DNA from: Nematopogon swammerdamellus
Lineage: Eukaryota; Arthropoda; Insecta; Lepidoptera; Adelidae
Direction: 5' to 3'
Assembly: GCA_946902875.1 (NCBI GenBank)
Contig: OX336353.1
Location: 18,551,151-18,615,150, forward strand
DNA: 64,000 bases
Made by a program: the position numbers and the translations under genes. The notes beneath the pieces were generated by a model. The model searched no databases. It was not told the DNA's origin and saw only the letters and a program-made list of their open reading frames with translations. This document shows positions 22,718 through 33,613 of this stretch, piece by piece (position 1 is the first letter of the stretch; every line of letters starts with the position of its first letter).

Positions 22718-23022
22718 ATTTTTTTTTTATGGAATCTGACACGTTTGGCTACATCACCTACAACATCCACGATGTCAGCCCATAACACCGGGTGAACTTG
22801 GTGTCACGTCAGTGCTTCCCTTCGGTCGTGCCGGCTACACTGAACTGGACGGAAAACACAAACTATTTACCAGGTTTTCCACTCCGACCAACTAAACTGA
22901 CCAACTGAAACGGATCACATAGCCGTTTCGACCGACCTTTTATTCAGTGCTGTGGTACCAACCCGGGCGGGTTAAACCCTACCACCTAGTAATATAAGAA
23001 GGGAGTCATATCCCTTAATTCC
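22718..23022 (-). mobile_element. SINE family B body with a short inserted segment
   Basis: TTTTTATGGAATCTGACACG through the GTTAAACCCTACCACCTAGT point, then AAGAAGGGAGTCATATCCCT, the junction to the TGTGGGGCCGG head. About 47 bases (CAGGTTTTCCACTCCGACCA onward) interrupt the body near 22872. Confidence 0.7.
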
Positions 23023-23024
23023 CT

Positions 23025-23728
23025 AAATTCGGCACAAAACACACAAGTCTTTTAAAATAAAGACCAAACGCTCCCCAATCTCCATGAAAATGCGATTACC
23101 ACGGACCACACTAAACTTATCAGGGCCGGGAGTAGATCTGCGGTTTGAGCAAGCACACGCATGGCCTCTTCAATTGACATTTAATTTTCTGCTCGGTTTG
23201 TGAAGAAAACAATGAAAGAAGAGGTAATACAGAAATATTATCATATAAATTGAAATCTTCTAGGAACAATAAAGTTTTGGAGTAGCGGTAACGCGATATC
23301 GTTTTAGGGGATAATTTTTAACTGGAGACCGTGTTAAGGAAGTTTTTTTGTAATATTTTTAGTTCTTTATTATTTAAAGAAAATTAAGTTTTGTTAACAT
23401 CAGCGTCGTGAGGCGTCGTGACAATGGGTAAGACCATAGCCGACTATCATTGTCTCCCTGTAAGACACATCCAATACTACAGTTATTTGTCGGTTATAAT
23501 TACATTTAACATCTACTTACATTTAACAGAAGTAAACTGTCGACTACCGGATTGAAACCGGCCAGTAATGTGTTCCTTCTAATTTCGGTCAGGGCGTACT
23601 CCAACATTTCACTATGCCAGCATCTACTAGATTACTTACTTATATTAATAAATTATCCCGCGTACGACCGAATTTACGTTGTCCATTGGTTGTCTATTGG
23701 CTAATCTATTGGATAATTGGAGTTGTAT
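23025..23728. other. Nothing recognised
   Basis: Intergenic AT-rich sequence. CGTCGTGAGG recurs locally at 23404. Confidence 0.4.
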
Positions 23729-23730
23729 AT

Positions 23731-24611
23731 AAACACAAGCTGTGCCCGCGGCTCCGCCCGCTCTCATATTTCACTTCACTGCTAACCTCATAAGCTATTT
23801 AGCGTGATAGTAAGTAGCCTATAGTTGATGGGAAGAATCAAGCTATCCGTTGAATTTTGTTTTATTAAAATCGGTTCAGTGGTTCTCGAGTTATAAGCGG
23901 ACAGACAGACATACAGACAGACAGACAGACATACTGACACTCAGACACTCAGACACTCAGACAGAAAGCAGCCGTTGGACTTTATTATAGGTAAGGATAA
24001 GGATCAGGTGGGTAGGTTCTAGGTACACTCCCTGTCTAGGTTTTCATCTAGTCAGGTGGCAGGTAGCTACTAGGATGTAAAAATTCAAGTTACTTACCTA
24101 TACCTACATACTCATTAGAATGTTTATAAACATCGGAACAAAGCTGTAACTTATGTAACTTACTAGCTGTGCCCGCGGCTCCGCCCGCTCTCATATTTCA
24201 CTTCACTGCTAACCTCATAAGCTATTTAGCGTGATAGTAAGTAGCCTATAGTTGATGGGAAGAATCAAGCTATCCGTAGAATTTTGTTTTATTAAAATCG
24301 GTTCAGTGGTCCTCGAGTTATAAGCGGACAGACAGACACTCAGACATACAGAAAGCAGACGTTGGATTTTATTATAGGTAAGGAAGGATGTAATACAAGC
24401 TGTGCCCGCGGCTCCGCCCACTCTCATATTTCACTTCACTGCTAACCTCATAAGCCATTTAGCGTGATAGTAAGTAGCCTATAGTTGATGGGAAGAATCA
24501 AGCTATCCGTAGAATTTTTCTTTATTAAAATCGGTTCAGTGGTTCTCGAGTTATAAGCGGACAGACAGACAGACAGACAGAAAGCAGACGTTGGATTTTA
24601 TTATAGGTAAA
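23731..24611 (+). repeat. Three direct copies of a GTGCCCGCGGCTCCGCCC element
   Basis: Copies at 23738-23997, 24166-24387 and 24397-24611. Each starts GTGCCCGCGGCTCCGCCCGC, contains TCGGTTCAGTGGT and a CAGACAGA tract, and ends TTTATTATAGGTAAGGA. An antisense copy is at 49547-49766. Copies differ mainly in microsatellite length, which points to local duplication. Confidence 0.85.
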
Positions 24612-24654
24612 GGATACAGTAGGCAGTTATGTGTAAGCGAACGACCGGATGAGA

Positions 24655-24702
24655 GACCCTGTTTCCCATAGCTCAGGGAATCCTATTTTGGGAAACAGGG
24701 AT
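24655..24702. repeat. Small hairpin
   Basis: CCCTGTTTCCCA faces TGGGAAACAGGG across about 20 bases. Confidence 0.7.
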
Positions 24703-25174
24703 CATTTGAAAGTATTCTAATATGTAAAAACAATAAAAAAATTCTTTCTTCTTCTTTCTTTCCATTGACGTCGTCGTAAGTAAGAATTAATAAAAAAATA
24801 AACAAAAAATTGTCTTCAATATGCAGCTTCACAGGCGACTCCAATGCATCCAAAATCGTAAAGAGGAGATGCATTATGGCTCGTGCGACATGTGATCCCG
24901 TCCATGCGTCAAATTGTGAGGGGAGTCGACCGAATTATTTATTATTATTGTTTATTTTTATTATTTTTATTGCCTCAATTCTATTTGCAGCTTCAACGCT
25001 CTGTGAAGATGTTTCGAGAACTCTATTTGTCTGCGGTTGGAACATATTATGAAATGGTATTAATGTCGTAGTTTTATTAATTTATTACGGTTTACGAGAT
25101 TTTTAAGAGCATGCATAAACGCAAACTGGCCTACTGACTGTTCGACAAAATCACTATTTTGTCTTCATTACATT

Positions 25175-25553
25175 TTTTTTATGGAAACTGTTACGGTTGG
25201 CTACATCACCTACAACATCCGTTATGTCAGCCCATAACACCGGGTGAGCTAGGTGCCATGTGAGTGCTTCCCTTCGGTCGTGCCGGCTACACTGAACTGG
25301 ACGGAAAACACAAACTATTTACATAGCCGTTTCGATCGACGTTTCATTCAGTGCGGTGGTATCAACTCGGGCGGGTTGAACCGTACCACCTATTAAGGTA
25401 AGAATGGAAGGGACCTACAGTTTTACTGGAATCCAAACCACGGTCAGCCTCCAACGGTCGAGCGGTCACCCATCCAACTGACCGGCCCAGGGTTGCTTAA
25501 CAATCAATACCGACAGTCGACTGTCTGCACCACTGAGCTATAGAGGTTGATAG
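25175..25553 (-). mobile_element. SINE family B, full length
   Basis: Poly(T)ATGGAAACTGTTACGG, body, antisense B-box GGAATCCAAACC, degenerate 5S-like block and antisense A-box CCACTGAGCTATAG. Confidence 0.8.
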
Positions 25554-25591
25554 GTAAATGGAAAGCTGAAAATGGAGAGAAAAAAATACGT

Positions 25592-25665
25592 CCCGACCAG
25601 GATTCGAACCTGGAACTCCGGCTTGAGCCGCCAGCGCGTTACCAACTTCGCCATCGGATCGATAA
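25592..25665 (-). tRNA. tRNA-like sequence (probable pseudogene or SINE head)
   Basis: The antisense strand has a perfect A-box TGGCGAAGTTGG, a 5-bp anticodon stem (CTGGC/GCCGG), a perfect T arm (CCAGG TTCGAAT CCTGG) and a T7 run just after the 3' end, a good Pol III terminator. Against a functional tRNA: the acceptor stem has an A-A mismatch and the anticodon loop GGCTCAA lacks U33. If read literally the anticodon would be CTC (Glu). No SINE body follows. Confidence 0.5.
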
Positions 25666-25854
25666 CGTATTCTCTCTAAATTGTCGAACCATTGCTTGCA
25701 TCTTCTCTAGTATGTAGGTATGACGCAAACTCCTGCGCTGGATGGTCATGGAGTAAGTTACTTTGTATGAGATACTGCGTTTGTAGACTTTTTATCAATA
25801 CTAATAATAAATCTGTAAGGGATGCTCATGGAATAATTGCGTTTGTAGACTCTA

Positions 25855-26582
25855 TTGTATGATACTAAAACTAAATTGATTTTTAGAAATATTTTCTGTA
25901 TGTCTGTTTGTTCCTCCGTAACTCTTAAACCGATCATCCGAAATCGCTGAAACTTAACATAAGTTCCCGTTACGCTAAGATATGGCTCTCATACAAACCG
26001 AATTGTTTCTTTTATGGAAATAAAGGTACAGTAGCGGGCTATTACTTCATCATCATCATAATCATCATCAGCCTGTATCGGTCCACTGCTGGACATAGGC
26101 CTCTCCCGAGGCACGCCACCACACGCGGTCTTCCGCTCTTCTCATCTATCCACTCCCGGCTACTTACTTACTGTTTTCTTTTTAAATACGAATTTCACGT
26201 GAGCGAAGCCGCGGGCAAGAGCTAGTATGATACTAAAACTAAATTCACGATTTTTAGAAATATTTTCTGTATGTATGTATGTTCCTTCATAACTCTTAAA
26301 CCGGTCATCCGAATTCGATGAAACTTAGTACAAGCACATTTAACTATACGTGACACAGGATAGGCTAAATAAAATTCAGTTCCGGTTACGCTAAGATTTG
26401 TCTCTCATACAAACCAAATAACTGTTTCGCGCGCCGAAATAAAGGTAGCGGGCCTCGCCCTTAGTTACTTCCATCGAGTAGGATTATTATTTACCTGAAC
26501 GTAGCTCGGCCTTCTTTCCTACTTACTTTTTTCTTTTTAAATACGTATTTCACGCGAGCGAAGCCCCGGGCAGAACCTAGTG
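25855..26582 (+). repeat. Two tandem copies of an ACTAAAACTAAATT element
   Basis: Units at 25862-26225 and 26226-26582 share AATATTTTCTGTATGT, ACTCTTAAACCG, CGGTTACGCTAAGAT-like and ATTTCACGTGAGCGAAGCC. The first is interrupted by an RTE-type fragment at 26045-26160; the second holds a minisatellite monomer at 26488. Confidence 0.7.
26045..26160 (-). mobile_element. RTE-type LINE 3'-end fragment
   Basis: A CATCAT run, then GGTCCACTGCTGGACATAGG and CCTCTCCCGAGGCACGCC, the antisense end typical of RTE elements. Confidence 0.65.
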
Positions 26583-26814
26583 TATATATATTTGTGCTAA
26601 GACTCAGAATAGAACTCACCACCATAATATATTGTGTGTGCAAACTTCCATTCTGTTATGTATTCCAAACAATTAGCAAGTCTTGTTGCGAACTCAACAG
26701 TGAAACATGGAATATTCATATGTGCCAAAGTTATTGGTGCAAAACGCTTGGGATCACATTAAACAGAGAATTATAATGAATAGAATCGAAGTTCACTCTG
26801 CTGTCACATAATTG

Positions 26815-26890
26815 GTTCTGCAGATCTTTCCTCCACACAACTGGTAAACTCTAGAACTCTCTCAGTGCCCACATATCTCCCCCAACTATT
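26815..26890 (+). mobile_element. LINE family L fragment
   Basis: GTTCTGCAGATCTTTCCTCC and CTCAGTGCCCACATAT. Confidence 0.6.
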
Positions 26891-26904
26891 ATAGGCGCGC
26901 GTTG

Positions 26905-27035
26905 ACCGTGGCACTACCGGTAGCACTACTAGTAGTGCCACGGTTAAAATTCACGTACCGTAGCACTACTGATTTAATACAGGTAGTGAAACGGTTAAAA
27001 CTAATTTACCGTAGCACTACTGATTTAATTTGATA
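26905..27035. repeat. Palindrome plus short direct repeats (GTAGCACTACTGATTTAA)
   Basis: ACCGTGGCACTA faces TAGTGCCACGGT at 26905-26944. ACCGTAGCACTACTGATTTA then occurs twice downstream, so the palindrome arms and direct repeats are related. Confidence 0.65.
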
Positions 27036-27046
27036 GCGTCGAGGTT

Positions 27047-27195
27047 TGTATGGCGCCGAGTCACCTATAAGGTGTCTAGCGACGCCCATAGACGTTCGGT
27101 CGCATGCGGGGGTTGCGAATGCCATGCCGGCCTGACAGGTGCCCATTCACGCCCCTATTGAAGGGCCCGACACTGTACTTGGGGGGAAATATGTG
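27047..27195 (-). mobile_element. LINE family L 3' fragment
   Basis: TATGGCGCCGAGTCACC, CATTCACGCCCCTATTGAAG, GGGGGGAAATATGTGGGC. Confidence 0.7.
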
Positions 27196-27198
27196 GGC

Positions 27199-27398
27199 AT
27201 GAAATCACTTTTCGAAGTCGGTGCCAAACACAAACATTTTATGAAAGCCGTGTTGGGTATGGCATACTGAGAGCAATCAGGATAACCATCACATCCACAT
27301 CTTAAGAAACTATTGCTGGCAAAGATTTCAATTGCTGGCAAGTGATGTTTAGATTTATTTGTGTTGGGTTTCGCACCGACTTCGAAAAGTGATTTCAT
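27199..27398. mobile_element. 200-bp MITE with perfect 26-bp inverted ends
   Basis: ATGAAATCACTTTTCGAAGT then CGGTGC (27199-27224) is exactly inverted at 27373-27398. Looser complementarity extends a further 15-20 bp inward. No coding capacity; the antisense open frame across it is incidental. Confidence 0.8.
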
Positions 27399-27459
27399 CG
27401 GAGTCGGTTTTTGAAGTGAAAACTTCTTTAGCGGCGCTTGGCGCTTTTTTTAGATGGGT

Positions 27460-28004
27460 AAAAAATGTTAAACTGGCGTCAGATCCGTAGCCTGATCGAA
27501 AAAGCGTAAGATTCGTTGAAATTATGGATGAAAGTAGATTTTTCTGGGAAATAAACTTTTGATATAAAATAATTATAATAGTTCTGTAGTGTTAAATTTT
27601 TTATGTAATATAAATTGTCATGATTGTCTACGATAGCGCAATAAATGAATATTATATTTTACCACATAAATGATAGTACTTTTATACTGATAAATAAAAC
27701 AATTCGTGCGAAATTATTCCCTAACCATTCCAAAATATTCAAAAACGCACAACGTTGATGTTTAATTTTCACTTCTGCCGGCACTCCCGGAGTGCAACCC
27801 GTCCGTTTTTTTTAACAGTTTTTATTTCTTTCTTTTTAGTAATATCACATAAAAAAGAATAATCGAAATCGGTTGAAGTGGTACAGAATTATTCGAAATC
27901 TGTCGTGCACATAACTCAGTAATACACTGCAACAGCTCTGAAATGGACAAATGTATAGAAAAAGTCTGACGATTTGAAAATCTGGCCAAATGAAAACAAA
28001 CGAG
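27460..28004. other. AT-rich, nothing recognised
   Basis: Near 27770 GCCGGCACTCCCGGAGTGCA is a small palindrome related to GCACTCCGGGTGTGCCGGC at 55382. Confidence 0.4.
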
Positions 28005-28007
28005 AAA

Positions 28008-28725
28008 TTGCATTCTGTGAAAATTTCAACCGGCTACCAATTACGGTTCAAAATATACAGCAAAAGGTAGGACAGAAGGACAGACTTGCCACTCGCCCCT
28101 TACTAGGTGGTAGGTTCAAATTGTTGCCGTCTGGGTTAGTACCACCGTACTGGATGCAAGATACTCGGTTGTGTTCTCCTCTAGTTCAGAATAGCAGCAA
28201 ATTAGTGGTTATAATACTAACACTGCATGCATGCCATAATATATTTTAATTTATGTCTATTATGTATAATATAAAAGTATTTATTAAAATGTATGTTGTA
28301 CCCATTGTTTTGGGTACATGCAGATGTATTTTCATTAGGAAAGACTAAATCTGTGAATGTTAAATTGCCAACCCTAGCACAGGCTTAGCCTAGTTCGGTG
28401 GTAACGTCGCGCTAATCCAGAAATTAATCAAAATACTGTTCCACATAATATTTACAATAATTTGAATACTGTACCTGCTGTATTAGCATGTAACTATTCA
28501 TTCTGTGTGCAATAAAATTCATTTCATTTCGTTTCAACCAGGGAAGTCTTCGGTATGGCACCTAACTTCTCGGAGGTGATATTGGCTGGTCGGATCAATG
28601 CTTTGGCCCCTCCGGCTCAGCCACCCATTCCGGATTACACAGATTATAAGAACAGAAGGACAGACGGACGGCGTAGGCTTAGTAATAAGTTTCCGTACGG
28701 ACACGGAAATCTAAAAATTCACACC
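28008..28725 (-). mobile_element. Family R element interrupted by a SINE
   Basis: The left part ends at ACAGAAGGACAGAC (28072-28085), and the same 14 bases recur at 28652-28665, where family R resumes (GGACGGCGTAGGCTTAGTAA). The 14-bp repeat is the SINE's target-site duplication. Confidence 0.75.
28086..28651 (+). mobile_element. SINE family A, 5'-truncated, itself split by a 345-bp insertion
   Basis: Body at 28093-28200 (CTTACTAGGTGGTAGGTTCA) and 28545-28645 (AGGGAAGTCTTCGGTATGGC to CCGGATTACACAG). The interrupting 28201-28544 is AT-rich and ends CAATAAAATTCATTTCATTT, like a retroposed 3' end. Confidence 0.75.
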
Positions 28726-29095
28726 ATCTAACTAGTCATCTGCTTGACACTTTGATCACTCTTCTATCTCATTATATTCATCAGCATTAAAACACTGGAT
28801 AATGGTAAGGGACACACGCGCAGAGTTGGAGACGAAAGTTAGTCACAGACGAAGAAGCTATCAGCAGTAGACCCAGAAGTTTCGGTGTTAGGAGCGCCGC
28901 CGCCGCTGCCGCGCCGAGCCGCCACGAAATTGGTCAAAACACTGCAAGCACATATTTAGACAGATGGCTATAATCCTGAATTTTAAACCAAAATCGTCAA
29001 ATATTTCATCGCGAAAGTTGAAGGAACAGAAAGTGTGAGAAGCGTTAAAAATCTGTTTATTGAGAAAAGGTACTTTTATTTTATTGATTTATTGT
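28726..29095. other. Nothing recognised apart from a GC-rich patch
   Basis: 28893-28925 is a CGCCGCCGCTGCCGC patch unlike its surroundings, without an obvious frame. Confidence 0.4.
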
Positions 29096-29097
29096 TT

Positions 29098-29382
29098 ACT
29101 AGATTTTGCCCGCGACTTCGTCCGCGTGGATAACTGAACATGACAAATTATTCTTTCAGAGCCATTTCAGAGCCACATTAAATTTGGGCCAATTTACACT
29201 ATGTCTTTATAAATTATAGCCTATATGTTATTCTGATGTATAAGCTATAGTACTGTAAAGTCTCATCAAAATCCGTTCAGTAGTTTTTGCAAGAAAGAGG
29301 AACAAAGATCCATACATCCATCCATACATCCATACATCCATCCATCCTCACAAACTTTCGCATTTATAATATTAATAGGATA
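29098..29382 (+). mobile_element. TTTTGCCCGCGACTTCGTCC element with CATACATC tail
   Basis: Starts TTTTGCCCGCGACTTCGTCC, contains ATCAAAATCCGTTCAGTAGT and a CATACATCCATC array, and ends TCGCATTTATAATATTAATA then GGAT. A common lepidopteran non-autonomous layout. Confidence 0.65.
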
Positions 29383-29429
29383 AGCACACATGCATATGAA
29401 CATATGATCGTCATTACTGCCCAATTAGG

Positions 29430-29672
29430 CAAAGCAATTGGTCGGTCCGTCATGCATGTAGGAACGACCAAGCGGCCTGTGGATTTATAAGACCGTCTGT
29501 CCACTCGACGTCCGGTGTCCGAGATCCGTCATGACGGACGCCGAGAATTCGGCTTGATCGGATGAACTGCTAAATCGATCCGTCAAAAACTCCGTCGGAC
29601 TTCGGATCCACGACGACGTCCGATGCGCCGGATCCGTCATTTTGACGGACTTTGTTGCACGTTCGTGCATTT
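29430..29672. repeat. GC-rich patch of inverted GTCCGTC motifs
   Basis: GATCCGTCATGACGGACG, CGATCCGTCAAAAACTCCGT and GGATCCGTCATTTTGACGGA are mutually complementary short hairpins. Possibly a degraded TIR element. Confidence 0.5.
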
Positions 29673-29674
29673 GG

Positions 29675-30092
29675 GTCATCATGAAACAGAATTTTGGAAA
29701 ATCTTCTAGGAATACAAAAAAAAAGCAAATTAAAAAAAAAACTTTAGGTAAAAATATTTTACTTCCAGGATCGCCTTTTGAGCCCCTAACCCAACCTCAT
29801 TGTCAGGGCTTGCTTGTTTCTTCCTTTCAAAATTTACTAAACTATAGTGCTGTCGCACCACCCAGATGCCACCGACAGAGATAAAACTAATTTGTTTGAG
29901 TGACAATTTTCATATTATTTGCTTCACTAAAAAGATATTAAATGTATTCAACTATTTGTCTATTACTTTTTCAGCACAGGGGAAAACGAAAGAAACAAGG
30001 AGGCGAAAACTTTAACGAAAACTGAAAAAAAAAACAACACATTTAAGCGTTCTCTTTAATCTCGTAGTTTTTATTTCTATATTTTTTTATTG
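29675..30092. other. Nothing recognised
   Basis: An 80-residue open frame (29642-29884) starts in the previous repeat and shows no family features. Confidence 0.4.
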
Positions 30093-30094
30093 TT

Positions 30095-30250
30095 AGTGCG
30101 ACATATGACGCCGAGCCACCCATAAGGTGCCTAACGACACCCATGGACATTTGGTTGTATGCGGTGGTTGCGAATGCCATGCCAGCCTGACAGGTGCCCA
30201 TTCACGCCTCTCTTGAAGGACACGAGACTGTACTTGGGGGAAAATATCAG
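30095..30250 (-). mobile_element. LINE family L 3' fragment
   Basis: ATGACGCCGAGCCACCCATA, CATTCACGCCTCTCTTGAAG and ACTGTACTTGGGGGAAAATA. Confidence 0.7.
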
Positions 30251-30497
30251 TTTTTCTTGGTACGGCAGTTAAGTCATTCTCCTCTTCCTCTCGTAGGTGA
30301 CTACAGGACCATAAATGGTGGAAGTTGATTCGTAAAAATTTTTGAACATTTGCTTCCCTAGATCTGCACACTTGCTGCATCACCTTTCATAACCATTCAC
30401 ATTTGTGAAAAGGATTTGTATTTTTTGACGTGAATTTGATGAAACGTCTTTATCCTGCTGCCGTCAGTTTTTTACAAAAAGTTGCGTTACGATAATT

Positions 30498-30840
30498 ATG
30501 TTTTTTTTTTTTTTTTTTTTTTTATTGAAACTGACACGGTTGGCTACATCACCTACAACATCCGTGATGTCAGCCCATAACACCGGGTTGAACTTGGTGC
30601 CACGTCAGCGCTTCCCTTCAGTCGTGCCGGCTACACTGAACTGGACGGAAAACACAAACTATTTACATAGCCGTTTCGACCGACCTTTCATTCAGTGCGG
30701 TGGTACCAACCCGGGCGGGTTAAACCCTACCACCTAGTTATATAAGAAGGGAGTCACATCCCTTAGTCGCCTTTTACGACATGCACGGGGAGAGATGCAG
30801 TGGGGCTATTCTTTTAAAGTACCGGCCCCACACGGTACAA
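30498..30840 (-). mobile_element. SINE family B body with the TGTGGGGCCGG head
   Basis: A 24-nt T run, family B body, then instead of the 5S/tRNA head GTCGCCTTTTACGACATGCA and GGCCCCACACGGTAC. Same arrangement at 34163 and, sense, at 34887. Confidence 0.85.
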
Positions 30841-31330
30841 ATGTACTTTTGGCGACTTAGATCTCGAAAACTATAAGAGCTACAAGAAGGTGAGGCATAT
30901 CATCCTAAATTTAGTTCTTCCGACTTGCTACGACGACATACCTGAGAGTCGTACATCGATCGATGCCTTCTATAAATATGGCCCAGAGAAGAAGTGCTTC
31001 GAAAACTTCGAAAATCAATAAATGCTTATAACTCCAGATCGACTTGCAATTTGTTTCTTTTCGTAGAAAAAATTTGCTCTTTTGGAAATCGTTGTTTTGT
31101 TTTTTCAAAATCAGTTCAGCCGTTTCAGAATAAAAAAGGAAAGAGTGTTTGAGGGGGCATATCTCGGAAACTACTGATCCACGATCTCGATCACTACTCA
31201 TCCGCTGGAGAAAATGATAGGCCTCGACAAGAATTGTATTTTTTTTTTCGAAAACTATTGCTCCTAAACTACTCGAACTATAACAAATTCACGAATCTGC
31301 GGCAGTTTCTCCGACACAGCCTACTCGCTT
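30841..31330. other. Unassigned, repeat-like
   Basis: Phrases such as CATATCTCGGAAACTACTGA and CTCGAAAACTATAAGAGC suggest an old repeat not seen elsewhere in the window. Confidence 0.4.
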
Positions 31331-31332
31331 TT

Positions 31333-31705
31333 TAAGTTTCCGTATCCCGTACGGAAGCCTATTACTAAGCCTCCGCTGTCTGTCTGTCCGTCCGTCCGTC
31401 CGTCCGTCTGTCTGTCCGAGGGCTGTATGTATCTCTTGAACCGTAATAGGTAGCCCATTGAAATTTTTACAGAATATGTGTTACTATGACGGATATACCA
31501 AGAAATAATAATATTTTTTTTTTTAAATTTCCCATACAACAAACGTGCGAAAAATCGATTAGTCACGCTTCTGATTAATAGATGGCGCCGCAAACTATTA
31601 TACATTGCATTGCTGAAAGACAAAATATAGGCGGATATTATTGATAGCGGATAGATACGGAAATCTCCGTGCGCGAGTAAAACTCGCACTTAACAGATTT
31701 TTTTA
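31333..31705 (+). mobile_element. Family R element, complete short form
   Basis: Left TTTCCGTATCCCGTACGGAA, a CTGTCCGT tract, TTGAACCGTAATAGGTAGCC; right GATACGGAAATCTCCGTGCG then CGAGTAAAACTCGCAC. The ends form inverted CCGTA/TACGG pairs. Confidence 0.65.
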
Positions 31706-31969
31706 TTTAATACAACGTGACTTGCGGTGTTCTAGTCAAAATCTGGTTAGTACCAACGAGCTTTAACACCGCAACACGGCCCGCTCGCGAACTCACTAAG
31801 TTGACACCTGCGAACGTTCACGGCTCATTTCAAGCGCACAGCAGGTTTTTGAAACCTCCTCCTATATACATACATCCATACGATCACGACTGTTTCGAAA
31901 TGGGGTGGGCAGACACAACCAATAATAGGCCTCACCGCTTTATAGGCCTGCTCTATTTATCTCCCAACA

Positions 31970-32225
31970 TGTTATATGAAGCTCAAGTGGCAATGGGCTG
32001 GGCACGTCAGCCGAAGAGACGACGACCGTTGGAGTAGCCGTGTCCTACACTGGCGGCCGTGGACAGGAAAACGGAGTGTGGGAAGACCACCCGCCAGGTG
32101 GGACGACGACATCAAATGCGTCGGCGAAAGCAGTGGTTCCGTACCGCTGAAGGCCGGGAGGACTGGAGGAAAATTGGAGAGGCGTATGTCCAGCAGTGGA
32201 CGCTTACACGCTGACTGACTGACTG
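31970..32225 (+). mobile_element. RTE-type LINE, ORF C-terminus and tail
   Basis: Sense translation LKWQWAGHVSRRDDDRW, then WRPWTGKRSVGRPPARWDDD, the hallmark end of the RTE endonuclease/reverse transcriptase. It ends CAGTGGACGCTTACACGCTG and a TGAC run. 5'-truncated, with frameshifts after WDDD. Confidence 0.85.
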
Positions 32226-32279
32226 TTATATGAATAGTATACGCTTATAGAAAAAAAAAATATTTGTAATACATTTTTA

Positions 32280-32400
32280 GGCCGGCATGTCGTTCGCAAT
32301 CCCCGTGCATCACAGAATGTCCATGGGCATCGTTAGACACCTACTTGTAGGTGAAACGATGCCACATGTCGCGCTTTCCATCGAAAACATTGTAATGACT
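32280..32400 (+). mobile_element. LINE family L 3' end
   Basis: GGCCGGCATGTCGTTCGCAA, CATCGTTAGACACCTACTTG, then CCACATGTCGCGCTTTCC. An inverted copy of the last about 40 bases follows at 32418-32462. Confidence 0.7.
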
Positions 32401-32689
32401 CGTACTACTTTTTTTTATGGATGGCGCGACATGTGGGTCCGTTTAACCTACAAGTAGGTGTATCCTCGGTGCGCGAGTCCGACTCGAACTTGGCCCGTTT
32501 TTATTTCTTCTATTTTGTTTTATGGTAAAAAATGGGTGCTTGTACTTGTACGCGTGTAAGAAGTTATACTTCACTCTGCGTTATATTTATAGTTGTCTAG
32601 TTGTAGTCATTTATTTAATAAATAACAAAAAAGTAATACTAATAACTAAAGAAATAAACCTACCTAACAAACATTAAAATAACTATCAA

Positions 32690-32890
32690 AAGGGGCATTT
32701 TCAAATGTTCCTAGAACACTTGCTGCATTACCCCGCTGGATGGCAAGGCTTACCCTTTGAATGAAGTAGGCCCTTGATTGCGGGACGCCAGTTGCGTCCA
32801 CCAGCAGAGGCCCAAGCCTCTTCAAGAAGCTTTTGGCTTTGGTTGTAGTTATATTCAAATTCAAATTCAAATTCAAATTCAAAATTATTT
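32690..32890 (-). mobile_element. LINE fragment, RT C-terminus with TTCAAA tail
   Basis: The antisense strand reads [20 protein letters not shown], then [13 protein letters not shown]. The 3' side on the + strand is a TTCAAA run (32857-32882), the element's simple-repeat tail. Confidence 0.75.
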
Positions 32891-32956
32891 ATTTTTCAAT
32901 TCTCTTAGTCACATATACAATCTTTATACAATATACAGATGTCGTGGTCGTGAAGT

Positions 32957-33295
32957 GTGGGGCCGGTACTTAGAAAGAATATCCTCACTGCATCTCTCCC
33001 CATGCATGTCGTAAAAGGCGACTAAGGGATAAGGACAAGATGCCGTGCTAAAGGGCGACCTCGCCACCTCTCACCTTGGCACGGTACTTCCACCGAGTCA
33101 TGCAGCAGGTGGGTCTTCGTGCCTTACTTGCTGCTTGATCGATTTAATCTTGTTCGAATACTTTGCTAAACGTGGTGGTCGGTGTTGTGCTGTAATTGAC
33201 CAGAGTACTTGTAGCACAACACCGATTACTCAGCTTACCCCGATTATCGGGATTCAGCGTGTGTGATATGTATGGATGTATGTATGTGGTCGTTA
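32957..33295 (+). mobile_element. Family C element, complete
   Basis: TGTGGGGCCGGTACTTAG, GCATGTCGTAAAAGGCGACT, AAGGACAAGATGCCGTGCTA, CAACACCGATTACTCAGCTT and a TATGTATG tail. Confidence 0.75.
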
Positions 33296-33612
33296 ATTGA
33301 AAATAAAAAGGAATAGGCGCAGCATGTGGCACTCAGTTTCAGTGTCGCTGATTTTAAGCCTAACCTTGTGGGTACTTAACTAAAAACCAAAAGTGACAAC
33401 AATGTAAGTGAAAGGTACCTACTCGTAGAAAAAGAAAGAAAAAATTATTTTTTAAGTCGGTTTTATGTTTTTTAAAAAAGTTTTTATTTCATTCTTTAAA
33501 AAAGAATAATCGAAATCGAATAATCGAAATCGGTTGAAGTGTTACAGAATTATTATTCGCCATGTGTCAAAATGCAAAGAATATTGAGCTGTTGCAGTAT
33601 TATAGTCAAACT
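33296..33612. other. Nothing recognised
   Basis: AT-rich; GAATAATCGAAATCG is duplicated at 33506 and 33522. Confidence 0.4.
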
Positions 33613-33613
33613 A

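Noticed and set aside
31717..32037. 106-residue frame overlapping the RTE tail
   Set aside because: Out of frame with the RTE coding sequence; no features of its own.
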